Assembly (NCBI GenBank): GCA_022841825.1
Contig: JALHQT010000003.1
Span: 248,001 to 312,000 of the forward strand
Length of the DNA: 64,000 nucleotides
Direction of reading: 5' to 3'
DNA from: Anaerolineae bacterium
GTDB taxonomy: Bacteria > Chloroflexota > Anaerolineae > Aggregatilineales > Phototrophicaceae
Shown here piece after piece: positions 17,211-25,623 of this stretch. Numbering within the stretch: position 1 is the stretch's first letter; each line of letters opens with the position of its first letter. A program made the position numbers and the translations under genes. The notes below the pieces were generated by a model that was given only the letters and a program-made list of their open reading frames with translations, was not told where the DNA came from and did no database searches.

Positions 17211-19637
17211 TTGTTAATCGACAAAGATAATGGGGCTTATCTCTTGACTGATGTATTCATCTCGTATTCTCGCCAGGACGGAGATTTTGTTCGCAGGTTA
17301 TTTGACATTATTCAAGCCAAAGGACGTGATGCCTGGGTCGATTGGCAAAGTATCGATTATTCAACTAAGTGGTGGGAAGCGATTTGTGAGGGGATTGACC
17401 AGGCTAACAACTTTGTGTTCGTTATCAGCCCTCACTCTCTAGACTCGAAATACTGTCATGATGAACTTGTCTACGCACGCTCCAAGGGCAAGCGTACTAT
17501 TCCACTCTATTTTCAGACAATTGATGAAGCGCAGTGGCTCAGGCAGCCACTTTCTGAACAAGCCAGGGAAAACTGGAAGTTTCTGAACACTATTCAGTTC
17601 ATTAACTGGGACCCTGATCAGAGTCTTGATCGTGTCGCTAACGCCTTAATCGCAACAGCTGACATCAACCCTGAGTATGCTCAATCTCACACCGATTTGC
17701 TGCTTGCGCATAAGGCTTGGAAAAAGGCAGGCAAGAACCAAGGCTTCTTATTGCGGGGTGCGCGTCTTGTTGACGCAGAGCAATGGTTGATCAACTCCGC
17801 TTACAAATCTCCGGCTCCTACAGACGAGCAAAAGGACTTGATTGCCACAAGTCGTACATTTGAAGATGCAGAAAAATCCAGGCTGCGTAATTTGCAGGTG
17901 GTCAGTATCCTGGCGGCGATTACTGCACTCGCAGCTTTTGTCGGGGCTTTCTTCTTCGCTCAAAGCGCATCTGAAGCATCGAGTCGAGAGAGTGCTGCCA
18001 ACACTCAAATAGCCGTGCTTGCCACTGATAGGCAGATTGCACTTGAGGCAGCAGCGACGGCGACCATTGCGCAGGGAGTCTCAATCTATGCTGAATCAAC
18101 AGCGAGTGCGCGAGTTGCGACAGCAACGGTTGCACAAGGGGCTGCTCGCAATGCCGAGTCTACCGCCATTTCACAGGTTGCGACCTCGACATGGGTTCAG
18201 GGGCAAGCGCAGGAAAGCGCCGCCATTGCTATGACCGCCGAAGCTAGTGCACAGGAACAGAGTAGTAATTTTGACCAGATTGTCGAGACGGTATTGCTGA
18301 TTTCAGATGGGCGTTCTATCGAGGCTTTAGACATTATTGATGCTATTCTTGCTCGACGCCCTAATGAAAGTAGAGCACTAATCGCACGCGCATTAGTACT
18401 TGAATCACTTGGGCAGTTTGATGAGGCAATTGAAGTATTTTCGGAAGCGATAGCGATTGATCCGACATCCGCTAGCGCGTACCTCAATCGTGCTAAGTTG
18501 TTCAGATCGACAGGTGACTTGAACAATGCACTTGACGATTACAACCGCGCCGCAGAATTGGATGAATCTACTGCCTGCTTCATATGCAGGGGCGGTTTAT
18601 ATGAACAAATCGGTGATCTTCAAGCAGCCGCCCGCGATTACCAACAAGCTCGAGTTCTGGATGACCAAGACTTCCGTTCTTACGTAGCACTGGCGAACTT
18701 GGCAGTGCAGCGTGGTGACTTTTCAGCTGCGATTCGAATGCTAGATGAAGGTATCGCAACAGTAAGACTAGACTCGGGACTTGTAATACTATACATTTCA
18801 CGCTCAAATCTCCTGACTGACCCGCGCAATCCTAACCCCGACTGGGATAAAGCAGTGTCAGATCTGGAAACGGCTCGACTTGTCCAACCTGAAAACCCAA
18901 CGGTCCTGATTGGTTTGGTCGCACTTCACACTAGTGAACGGACAGTAACTCCAGATTTTCAGGCTGCATTAGAAAATCTCGACCGAGTGATTGAGCTCTA
19001 TCCTCGTAACTACAATTACTATACAGCTCGTGCTGATGCTCTTACGCATGTGCGAAATGAGACTCCAGATTTCGCGAGAGCTATTGAAGATGTGACAACA
19101 GCCATCTCCTTGAATCCTCGCAACGCTGATCTATACCTTGCTAGGGCTAATCTTTATATTGATCAGCGCAACCCCGATCAAAACACGACACTTGCAGATA
19201 GCGATTTCACTACCGCAATAGAGTTCAATGATCGGTACGCGATAGCCTATTATCTTCGCGGAAGTTTTTGGGCTTCGCAAGGCAATTTTCCTGACGCCAT
19301 CAATGATTTATCAAGGATCGTTGAGGTCGATCCCAATGGGTATCAAGGTTACACCGATGCAGCGTTTGAATCTCTCTTCAGCATCTTTCAGGGGTCAAAT
19401 CAACTTCAGCAGGGTATCGAACAGTTTACGCGTCTCATCACACTGACGCCTGAACGCCCTGCAGGTTACATGCTGCGAGGCGCTTTATACTATTTGTCGC
19501 GGGACTTCGAAAATGCCAAAGCAGATTGGGATACGGTCACTCTGACTCTTGGGGTTCCCGTTCAGATAAGATTTCAGGGCTTATATGACGAACTCAATCG
19601 ACGGTTTCCGCCAGCAACAACGACTCTAAGTCCATAA
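17211..19637 (+). CDS. TIR domain - transmembrane - TPR protein
   Basis: 808 residues. The start is TTG at 17211 or TTG at 17244; no in-frame ATG precedes the conserved TDVFISYSRQD. Residues 13-145 form a TIR domain. Glu85 in SKYCHDELVYA is at the position of the catalytic glutamate of NAD-cleaving TIRs. A membrane helix follows at about 230-249. Then comes a roughly 100-residue Ala/Thr-rich repetitive stalk, and at least eight TPR units (about 355-790, such as GQFDEAIEVFSEAIAIDP). The gene is clearly poorer in GC (about 47% in sampled stretches) than its neighbours (about 65%), suggesting transfer. It may be an immune-type NADase or a signalling adaptor. A defence role is inferred from the TIR and the nearby restriction gene. 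Confidence 0.82.
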   Translation: MLIDKDNGAYLLTDVFISYSRQDGDFVRRLFDIIQAKGRDAWVDWQSIDYSTKWWEAICEGIDQANNFVFVISPHSLDSKYCHDELVYARSKGKRTIPLYFQTIDEAQWLRQPLSEQARENWKFLNTIQFINWDPDQSLDRVANALIATADINPEYAQSHTDLLLAHKAWKKAGKNQGFLLRGARLVDAEQWLINSAYKSPAPTDEQKDLIATSRTFEDAEKSRLRNLQVVSILAAITALAAFVGAFFFAQSASEASSRESAANTQIAVLATDRQIALEAAATATIAQGVSIYAESTASARVATATVAQGAARNAESTAISQVATSTWVQGQAQESAAIAMTAEASAQEQSSNFDQIVETVLLISDGRSIEALDIIDAILARRPNESRALIARALVLESLGQFDEAIEVFSEAIAIDPTSASAYLNRAKLFRSTGDLNNALDDYNRAAELDESTACFICRGGLYEQIGDLQAAARDYQQARVLDDQDFRSYVALANLAVQRGDFSAAIRMLDEGIATVRLDSGLVILYISRSNLLTDPRNPNPDWDKAVSDLETARLVQPENPTVLIGLVALHTSERTVTPDFQAALENLDRVIELYPRNYNYYTARADALTHVRNETPDFARAIEDVTTAISLNPRNADLYLARANLYIDQRNPDQNTTLADSDFTTAIEFNDRYAIAYYLRGSFWASQGNFPDAINDLSRIVEVDPNGYQGYTDAAFESLFSIFQGSNQLQQGIEQFTRLITLTPERPAGYMLRGALYYLSRDFENAKADWDTVTLTLGVPVQIRFQGLYDELNRRFPPATTTLSP

Positions 19638-19753
19638 TGATGCGTGTCTACGGATGGAAAACCCAAAGATATTCTATCGTTTTAGCTAGTCCAACAACAA
19701 CAATTATACAGAATATGTCGTTCATAAGTCCGCGCTCTACTTTGACGAGTCAA

Positions 19754-19993
19754 TTAGGGTATTCGCACTTTCGACTTCAGAAGAGTCATGAACTGTTCCA
19801 TTCGCATGAACTCTTCCATCTCCGTACGATCGGACTCGGAGAGGCGGTTCTGCTGATTGAGATCGAGCAGTTCCAGCGCGCGCTGCTCCAGGCTTTCCGG
19901 CAAGCGATAGTCAATGATCGCTTGCGGGGTAGGATTTCTGGCGAGGAAGTCGGTGATCGTGTTGATCAACTGGCTTGTGGTCGCAACAGCCAT
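19754..19993 (-). CDS. Small antitoxin-like conserved protein
   Basis: 79 residues beginning MAVATTSQLINTITDFL. The layout, with a helical start, a middle LPESLEQRALELLDLNQ, and an end EMEEFMRMEQFMTLLKSK, resembles small proteins that I recall being encoded just before HNH-type nucleases or as antitoxin partners in cyanobacteria and Chloroflexota. No such partner follows here: the 116 bp downstream lead only into the end of the TIR gene. It is probably an orphan left after loss of its partner. Assignment rests on remembered family style. Confidence 0.55.
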   Translation of the reverse strand: MAVATTSQLINTITDFLARNPTPQAIIDYRLPESLEQRALELLDLNQQNRLSESDRTEMEEFMRMEQFMTLLKSKVRIP

Positions 19994-20067
19994 ACTCGTC
20001 TTGCCTAAGGATAGTCTACCGACAATTGCCCATTATACGCCGGAAATCGGCACACGTTCCGCTGCGG

Positions 20068-20811
20068 CTACATCATCACCACGCCGCCGTTGACGTCCAG
20101 CGTCGCGCCCGTCACCCACGTCATCTCTGGCGTGCAGAATGGCAGGATGCCCTGCGCAATCTCCATCGGCGCTGCCATGCGCTTGAGCGGCACCGTCTCG
20201 ACATACGCCGCCAGCTTGTCCGGCGGCACCGCCTCGAACATGCGCGTATCGACCGCGCCCGGCGCGACCGCGTTGATCAGGATGTTCCAGGGCGCGTAGT
20301 GGCGCGCCAACGACTTGGTCATCGAGAGCACGCCCGCCTTCGTCGCGCTGTAGACGGTCGCGTTGTGGACGCCGCCGACGCGCCCGCCTGTCGAGCTGAC
20401 GTTGACGATGCGCCCGAAGCCGTGCGGCTTCATCGCTTCCGCCGCCGCGCGCGACAGAAAGAAGACCGATTTCATGTTGATGTTCGTGATGCGGTCGAAC
20501 CACTCCTCGGTCATGTCCTCGACCGGGATGCGCGGGCAGATGCCTGCGTTGTTGACCAGGATGTCCAGTTTGCCCCAGCGCGCCACGACATCCGCCACGA
20601 GCTGATCGACCTGGGCAGGCTTGGAGACATCGCACGGCAGGTTCGCCGCCTCGCCGCCCGCCGCGTTGATTTCATCGACGACGGTCTGCGCGACCTGCGC
20701 GTCTATGTCGGACAAGGCGACTTTCGCGCCGTGCTGTGCCAGCAGCGCCGCCGTCGCCGCGCCGATGCCGCGCGCCGCGCCGGTCACGATAGCGATTCGA
20801 TCTTTTAACAT
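20068..20811 (-). CDS. Short-chain dehydrogenase/reductase (SDR, FabG-like)
   Basis: 247 residues, a classical SDR. The cofactor motif TGAARGIG is at 10-17 and NNAG at 87-90. The catalytic triad is Ser140, Tyr154 (YSATK) and Lys158. Asp35-Asp37 after the second strand favour NAD(H). Enzymes of this type next to sugar-acid dehydratases commonly oxidise a sugar, or an alcohol group of a sugar acid. It lies upstream of the Gfo/Idh/MocA gene's 3' end on the same strand, separated by a GTGCG repeat. The role in sugar locus 1 is inferred from context. Confidence 0.88.
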   Translation of the reverse strand: MLKDRIAIVTGAARGIGAATAALLAQHGAKVALSDIDAQVAQTVVDEINAAGGEAANLPCDVSKPAQVDQLVADVVARWGKLDILVNNAGICPRIPVEDMTEEWFDRITNINMKSVFFLSRAAAEAMKPHGFGRIVNVSSTGGRVGGVHNATVYSATKAGVLSMTKSLARHYAPWNILINAVAPGAVDTRMFEAVPPDKLAAYVETVPLKRMAAPMEIAQGILPFCTPEMTWVTGATLDVNGGVVMM

Positions 20812-20829
20812 GGACTATCCTTTTCTGGT

Positions 20830-20908
20830 GTGCGAAGTGCGTGGTGCGAACAAGCTTCTAAACGGCGAAAGACCCTGTTTTTTCGCACCACGCACCTCGC
20901 ACGGCGCA
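20830..20908. repeat. GTGCG inverted repeat, copy 3
   Basis: Left arm GTGCGAAGTGCGTGGTGCG at 20830, right arm TTCGCACCACGCACCTCGCA near 20882-20901. It fills the gap between the SDR and oxidoreductase genes. Confidence 0.8.
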
Positions 20909-20930
20909 CCCGCAATGTCGAAAATGACGC

Positions 20931-22013
20931 TTACACGTACAGATCCCGCACCTGCACCGGCATCCCACCCTGCGCGGCGGAGCGTGCGGCGGCGTCCAGC
21001 AGTTCGACCGTGTACAAGCCATCGACCGCGCCGGGGAAAAGCGGCTCCGCGCCGTCGAGCAGAATGCCGACGAACTGATCGACCGGGATGGCAGCCGGGT
21101 AGCCGGGGCTGTGACGCGCGATGTGTTCCTGCCGCCCGTCGTGCAGATGCATGAAGAACTCGCCCGTGAAGCCATCGACCAGGATGCGCCCCTTGCTGCC
21201 GTGCAGATGCACCTCGACCGACCCCGGATCGCCGGGGCGCAGGTTGCCGCTGCTGCCGAGGGTCGCCAGCGCGCCCGTGGTCATCCGCACCGCCATCGCA
21301 TCGATGACATCGACCTTCGCCTTCAGGTTGTTCATGAAGGCGGTCACCGTCTCGGCGCGCAGCCCGGATGCCAGATGGAACATCATCGCCGCCAGATGCG
21401 TCACTTGCAGCACGCCCTGCCCGCCGCCCGCCACCGCTGGCTCGCTGTACGTCGCGGGCGTCGGACCCGTAACGGCATAGCCGCCCGCAGGCTCGAACTT
21501 TTCCGGGTGCCCCAGCAGCAGATCATACGTGACGGACGACATGCTGCACGCCACGTACTCGACATCGCCGATCAGCCCGTCGTCGATATAGCGCTTCGCC
21601 TGGGCGACGGTCGGGAGATAGGGGAAGGTGTAGCCCATCAGGATCTTCAGCCCGCGCGCCGCCGCCAGATCGACCAGCGCTTTCGCCTCGCGCGCGTAGA
21701 TGGTCATCGGCTTCTCGATCAGCACATGCAGCCCGGCATCCAGCGCGTCTTTGGCGGCGGGGGAGTGGGCATGATGCGTGGTGGCGATGATCGCGCCCTG
21801 CAAATCGGGATGCGCGGCTTTTGCCTCGGCGACGCTGGTGAAGCAAAGCGCAGTGGGAATGTTGTATTTCGCGGCGGCGGCGCGTGCGGCGTCCGGGTTG
21901 CGGTCAACCAGGATCGTTTTGCCAACACGGGGATGTTCGATCAGCGCCGGGATATGGGCAGTGGTCGCCCACCAGCCAGTCCCGACGACGGCGATAGCTG
22001 CTTTGTCCGACAT
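20931..22013 (-). CDS. Gfo/Idh/MocA-family oxidoreductase
   Basis: 360 residues. The start ATG at 22013 has GGGAG upstream; a much longer open frame continues but is only antisense to the next gene. The N-terminal Rossmann fold AIAVVGTGWWATTAH binds NAD(P). The EKPMT motif (about residue 98) carries the catalytic/cofactor lysine of the family. The C-terminal alpha/beta domain is normal. These enzymes oxidise or reduce hydroxyls of sugars and inositols. It diverges from the enolase-superfamily gene, and its promoter region carries TCRACAA repeats also found at the importer promoter, indicating joint control. Confidence 0.87.
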   Translation of the reverse strand: MSDKAAIAVVGTGWWATTAHIPALIEHPRVGKTILVDRNPDAARAAAAKYNIPTALCFTSVAEAKAAHPDLQGAIIATTHHAHSPAAKDALDAGLHVLIEKPMTIYAREAKALVDLAAARGLKILMGYTFPYLPTVAQAKRYIDDGLIGDVEYVACSMSSVTYDLLLGHPEKFEPAGGYAVTGPTPATYSEPAVAGGGQGVLQVTHLAAMMFHLASGLRAETVTAFMNNLKAKVDVIDAMAVRMTTGALATLGSSGNLRPGDPGSVEVHLHGSKGRILVDGFTGEFFMHLHDGRQEHIARHSPGYPAAIPVDQFVGILLDGAEPLFPGAVDGLYTVELLDAAARSAAQGGMPVQVRDLYV

Positions 22014-22029
22014 AATAATCTCCCGGAAT

Positions 22030-22066
22030 TTGTTGATTCTTGTTGAATTTTTTCTATACTTGTCGA
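22030..22066 (-). promoter_or_regulatory. Helically phased TCRACAA operator array B
   Basis: Read on the minus strand, TCGACAA (22066-22060), TCAACAA (22046-22040) and TCAACAA (22036-22030) are spaced exactly 20 and 10 bp apart. The missing second slot holds a degenerate TAGAAAA. The array lies just downstream of the candidate -10 and ends 16 bp before the start codon, a repressor-like place. It matches array A at 28541. Confidence 0.6.
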
Positions 22067-22094
22067 AGTTAACCCGCAATTTATCTTTTGTCAA
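22066..22094 (-). promoter_or_regulatory. Candidate sigma-70 promoter of the Gfo/Idh/MocA gene
   Basis: Perfect -35 TTGACA on the minus strand (22094-22089), 17-bp spacer, weak -10 TAACTT (22071-22066). The arrangement with the operator array immediately after it is the same as at 28510-28577. Confidence 0.5.
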
Positions 22095-22121
22095 AGCATT
22101 TTTCCCGCAAAGGTCATCCCC

Positions 22122-23255
22122 ATGAACTGGCAAAAACCCGGATCGCTGACCATCCAGGCGATTGAGACGGAGGCAATTCGCGTGCCGCTCAACCGTGTCT
22201 ATCGCGGCAGCAAGTATTCGATGCAGAACCGCTGCACCATCATCACGCGCATCCTGACGCATCAGGGCGTCGTCGGCGAAGTCTACACGGGCGATACGGA
22301 TGACGAGCAGCCCGTCATCCTGAAGATCATCCACGACGAACTCGCGCCCGCGCTGGTTGGCATGGATGTCTTCAACACCGAAGGCTGTTGGGAGGCGATG
22401 AAGCCCGCCACCTATGACATCCTGCGCGACCGGGGCGTCGTCATGCAGGCGATCTCGGCGGTCGATACCGCCATCTGGGACACCGTCGGCAAAGCGCTCA
22501 ACATGCCGCTCTACCGCCTGTGGGGTGGCTACAACAACGTGCTGCCGATGACCGCGATTGGCGGCTACTACGGGCAGACGCGCGACGAGCTGGCGCGCGA
22601 GATCGCGGATTATGTCGGCTATGGCGTGATTGGCATGAAGTTCAAGGTCGGCGGGGCGACGCCGGAAGAAGATCTCGAACGGCTCAAGGTGGCGGTCGAA
22701 GTTGGGGGTCCCGGCTTCCGGCTGATGGTCGATGCCAACCAGGGCTACGACCTCCAGCAGACGATCCGCTTCGTGCGGCTGGCGCAGGGCGCAGGGATTG
22801 ACCTGGAGTGGTTCGAGGAGCCGGTGCGCTGGTACAACGACAAGCGCTGGCTGCGGGATGTGCGGTTGGCGACCGGGCTGCCTATCACCGCCGGACAGAG
22901 CGAATACCGCATCGACGGCGTGCGCGACCTGATCGAAGGCGGCAGCATCGACTTCTGCAACTTCGACTCGTCGTGGGGCGGCGGTCCGACGATCTGGCGG
23001 CGCGTGGCGGCGATGTGCAGCATGTACGGCGTGAAGATGGCGCATCACGAAGAGGCGCAGGTCTCGGCGCATCTGCTCGGCAGCGTGGCGCACGCGGCGT
23101 ATGTCGAGTGTTTCCACCGCGACCGCGACCCGATCTTCTGGGACATCCAGACCGAGCGGCGCCCGCTCAAGGACGGCTACTACACGATTTCCGATCAGCC
23201 CGGCTTGGGCATCGAGCTGGATCGCGAATACGTGAAGCGATACAAGGTGTCGTAA
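22122..23255 (+). CDS. Enolase-superfamily sugar-acid dehydratase-like enzyme 1 (mandelate racemase subgroup)
   Basis: 377 residues. An N-terminal capping domain is followed by the (beta/alpha)7-beta barrel. Key residues are Lys173-x-Lys175 in GMKFKVGG, metal ligands Asp204 (VDANQG), Glu232 or Glu233 (FEEP) and Glu261 (GQSEY), and a His pair near 310 in KMAHHEE as general base/acid. The usual reaction is abstraction of the proton next to a carboxylate and loss of water, giving a 2-keto-3-deoxy sugar acid. The plus-strand gene diverges from the oxidoreductase gene and is followed by a second enzyme of the same superfamily. Substrate cannot be named. Confidence 0.85.
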   Translation: MNWQKPGSLTIQAIETEAIRVPLNRVYRGSKYSMQNRCTIITRILTHQGVVGEVYTGDTDDEQPVILKIIHDELAPALVGMDVFNTEGCWEAMKPATYDILRDRGVVMQAISAVDTAIWDTVGKALNMPLYRLWGGYNNVLPMTAIGGYYGQTRDELAREIADYVGYGVIGMKFKVGGATPEEDLERLKVAVEVGGPGFRLMVDANQGYDLQQTIRFVRLAQGAGIDLEWFEEPVRWYNDKRWLRDVRLATGLPITAGQSEYRIDGVRDLIEGGSIDFCNFDSSWGGGPTIWRRVAAMCSMYGVKMAHHEEAQVSAHLLGSVAHAAYVECFHRDRDPIFWDIQTERRPLKDGYYTISDQPGLGIELDREYVKRYKVS

Positions 23256-23270
23256 TTTCAATCAGCAAGC

Positions 23271-23338
23271 AACCGCGAAGACGCAGAGGGCACGAAGATC
23301 AAGCACATATACCTTCGCGTGCTCGCGTCTTCGCGGTT
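23271..23338. repeat. AACCGCGAAGACGC inverted repeat
   Basis: AACCGCGAAGACGCAGAGGG and the opposing GCTCGCGTCTTCGCGGTT form a 68-bp imperfect palindrome between the two enolase-superfamily genes. I see one copy in the window. Confidence 0.75.
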
Positions 23339-23365
23339 CAATCCAAACATCTCAAAGGCTTCACG

Positions 23366-24499
23366 ATGATTATCAAAAAGCTGGATGTATATCCGCTGGA
23401 ATTTCTCGAAGCGGTCGATAACTATTCGACGCGCTATGTCGTGCTGGTGCGCGTCGAGGCGCAGGATGGCACGGTCGGCTGGGGCGAATGTTTCAGCCTG
23501 TTCCGCGAGGCGACCGCCGCCATCGAGGCGCTGATCAAAGCGGGCTTGGGCGATCTCGTCGTCGGCAAAGACGCCTACGACATCGAGACGCACTGGCAGG
23601 CGATGCGCGAGCGCGCCTGGTGGTACGGCGACGCGGGTGGCATCGCGGCATTCGCCATCAGCGCCATCGACATGGCGTTGTGGGATCTCAAAGGCAAGCT
23701 GCTTAAGCTGACCCTGTCGCAGATGCTGGGTGGCAGGCAGGTCGAAAGCCTGCCCGTCTGCGCCAGCAGTCACCCAAAAGCCTCGAAGATCGACGACATG
23801 GCGGATGAACTGGCGGGGCATATCAAAGCTGGCTTCAAGTTCGTCAAGGTCGGCTTCGGTAAGAAAGGCGAGTCGAACCTGGGCGTCGATGCCGAGCGCG
23901 ACATCCACTTCGTCAGGACGGTGCGCGCGGCGATTGGCGCGGAGGCAGGTTTCATTGTCGATGTCGGCGCGCGCTGCCGCTGGGATATTCCACGCGCGGT
24001 CTACACCGCCCAGGCGATGCATGAACACAGGCTGACGTGGCTGGAAGACCCGTTTCATCCCGATAACTTCAACGCTTTTCATCACCTGCGCGCTGCCGTG
24101 CCAGGGATGCGCGTCGGGTTTGGCGAGCGGCTCTACAACGTCTACGACTACCAGCGCGCGTTGGAGGCGGACATCTGCGATGTGCTGCTGATCGACGCCG
24201 GGCGTGCCGAGGGCGTGACTGGGATGTGGAAGGTGATCCAGATGGCGGCGCGGCGTAACGTGGCGATCAACGCCCACTCGTTCAGCAGCGCGATCAACAC
24301 GGCGGCGAGCATTCATCTGTCGATGTGCGCGCCGCTGCGCCTGCTCTTCGAGCTGAAGCCGATGGAGACGGCGATGCATCACGAGCTGGTGCGCAACCCC
24401 GTCTGGCATGTCGATGGGCAGATTTCCGCGCCGGAGGGCTACGGCTTGGGCGTGGACGTGATGGAGGACGCCGTCAAGCGGTTCACGATCCGGTTCTGA
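23366..24499 (+). CDS. Enolase-superfamily sugar-acid dehydratase-like enzyme 2
   Basis: 377 residues. ATG 23366 has AAAGG upstream; a longer open frame upstream only shadows the previous gene. Metal ligands are Asp199 (IVDVG), Glu227 (WLEDPF) and Glu254 (GFGERL). Lys158/Lys161 (KFVKVGFG) and His in INAHSFSS supply acid-base groups. It is only distantly similar to the preceding paralogue, so the two probably act on different sugar acids or in sequence. The same strand and 110-bp spacing suggest one operon, although a repeat lies between. Confidence 0.85.
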   Translation: MIIKKLDVYPLEFLEAVDNYSTRYVVLVRVEAQDGTVGWGECFSLFREATAAIEALIKAGLGDLVVGKDAYDIETHWQAMRERAWWYGDAGGIAAFAISAIDMALWDLKGKLLKLTLSQMLGGRQVESLPVCASSHPKASKIDDMADELAGHIKAGFKFVKVGFGKKGESNLGVDAERDIHFVRTVRAAIGAEAGFIVDVGARCRWDIPRAVYTAQAMHEHRLTWLEDPFHPDNFNAFHHLRAAVPGMRVGFGERLYNVYDYQRALEADICDVLLIDAGRAEGVTGMWKVIQMAARRNVAINAHSFSSAINTAASIHLSMCAPLRLLFELKPMETAMHHELVRNPVWHVDGQISAPEGYGLGVDVMEDAVKRFTIRF

Positions 24500-24571
24500 A
24501 CGAGTCCTCATGCCCTTCCCATTTTGCTGGGCTAATCTGCGCATATCTATAACGGTTTTGGATGGTTCATC

Positions 24572-24979
24572 ATGAGCGCAAAATTTGACGATAAGCAGTC
24601 TGCCGTCATCGCGAGTGCCGAGTACATGTGGCTGACCACCGTTCGCGAGGATGGGATGCCGCAGCCGACTCCTGTATGGTTCATCTGGGACGGCGAGACT
24701 TTCCTGGTCTTTTCCACCCCCAATGCTCAGAAGGTCAAAAACATCCGCGCCAACCCCAAAGTCGCACTCAACTACACCGATAGCGCAGACGCCGAGACTT
24801 ATCTGGTCATCATGGGTGAGGCGAAGATCGTTGACGATGGGGTCAATGTCATGACGCACTCGGCGTATCTGGAGAAGTATCGTGAGGGGATAAAGGGGAT
24901 TGGCATGACGCCGGAGAGCATGGCGGCGGAGTATTCAGCAGCGATCCGCATTACTCCAACGCGCGTGCGACACGAATGA
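24572..24979 (+). CDS. F420/FMN-binding split-barrel protein (PPOX class)
   Basis: 135 residues, the length of TIGR03618-like F420-dependent enzymes. The core EYMWLTTVREDGMPQPTPVWFIWDG is followed by AQKVKNIRANPKVALNY, the two strands that hold the flavin phosphate. It is a cytosolic redox enzyme with unknown substrate. It follows the dehydratase pair by 72 bp on the same strand. It is distinct from the split-barrel protein at 15069. Confidence 0.8.
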   Translation: MSAKFDDKQSAVIASAEYMWLTTVREDGMPQPTPVWFIWDGETFLVFSTPNAQKVKNIRANPKVALNYTDSADAETYLVIMGEAKIVDDGVNVMTHSAYLEKYREGIKGIGMTPESMAAEYSAAIRITPTRVRHE

Positions 24980-25033
24980 GGCTGTCAACAGCAGATCACC
25001 CTGCTGCATCACGGAATCAGCGCCCGAAGCGCC

Positions 25034-25543
25034 TCACGATCCGGCTTTAGCGCGTTTGTTCAGGAAGATCGTGAAGTCGATCTCGCCCGGCGAATGCCCG
25101 TAACTCGTCAGCAGATGCGCGCATTCGGCGCGATGCTGCATCCCGTGATTGACCACGTGATAGAGGCAGTGCCAGATCAAGCGCTCGCGCACGATTGCTC
25201 CGCCATCAACTTCATAGCGGATGATGCTTGTCAGGTCAGTGTCGCTCAGGCTGCCGATGTATGCGCGCATCGCCACTTCCTCCTCGCGCCAGCGTGCACG
25301 GACTGCGGCGAGCGTCGGCAGATCGTCCGCCGTCATGTCAGTGCTAAAGACACTGGATTGGAGCAGCGTCCGCCAGCCGTATTCGGTGTCAAGCGTATGG
25401 ATGAGGGTCGCATGGAGGCTGCCGAAGCTGTGAGTGGACGGTGCCATATACTGCTCCGGGGTCACCTGCTCGCTGTGGTCAAGGATGCGCGCGTTCGCCC
25501 AGTAGTTGTACTCGTACATGAGGTGAATATCGGCAAGGTTCAT
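25034..25543 (-). CDS. DinB-family protein
   Basis: 169 residues. The start at ATG 25543 (MNLADIHLMYEYNYWANARIL) is the conserved N-terminus; longer versions add unrelated residues. It is a four-helix bundle with the DinB metal triad: a His near 49 (HTLDTEYGW) and two more in YHVVNHGMQHRAE. DinB/YfiT proteins bind zinc or nickel and several act as thiol-dependent S-transferases (bacillithiol or mycothiol). Its stop lies 80 bp from the regulator's side of the locus on the same strand; function unknown. Confidence 0.82.
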   Translation of the reverse strand: MNLADIHLMYEYNYWANARILDHSEQVTPEQYMAPSTHSFGSLHATLIHTLDTEYGWRTLLQSSVFSTDMTADDLPTLAAVRARWREEEVAMRAYIGSLSDTDLTSIIRYEVDGGAIVRERLIWHCLYHVVNHGMQHRAECAHLLTSYGHSPGEIDFTIFLNKRAKAGS

Positions 25544-25623
25544 AGCGTTGCTCTTTTCGTGGTGCTCGTGACGGCGGTTGACCACCGCATCAGATTGTAC
25601 CGCCGCGACGCCTGGTTCACACC

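Noticed and set aside
22014-23261. N-terminal extension of the Gfo/Idh/MocA gene to 776 residues
   Set aside because: The extra 400 residues are antisense to the enolase-superfamily gene; the family start and ribosome site are at 22013.
22808-23365. N-terminal extension of the second enolase-superfamily gene
   Set aside because: It overlaps the first enzyme in another frame and crosses a palindromic repeat; ATG 23366 matches the family start.
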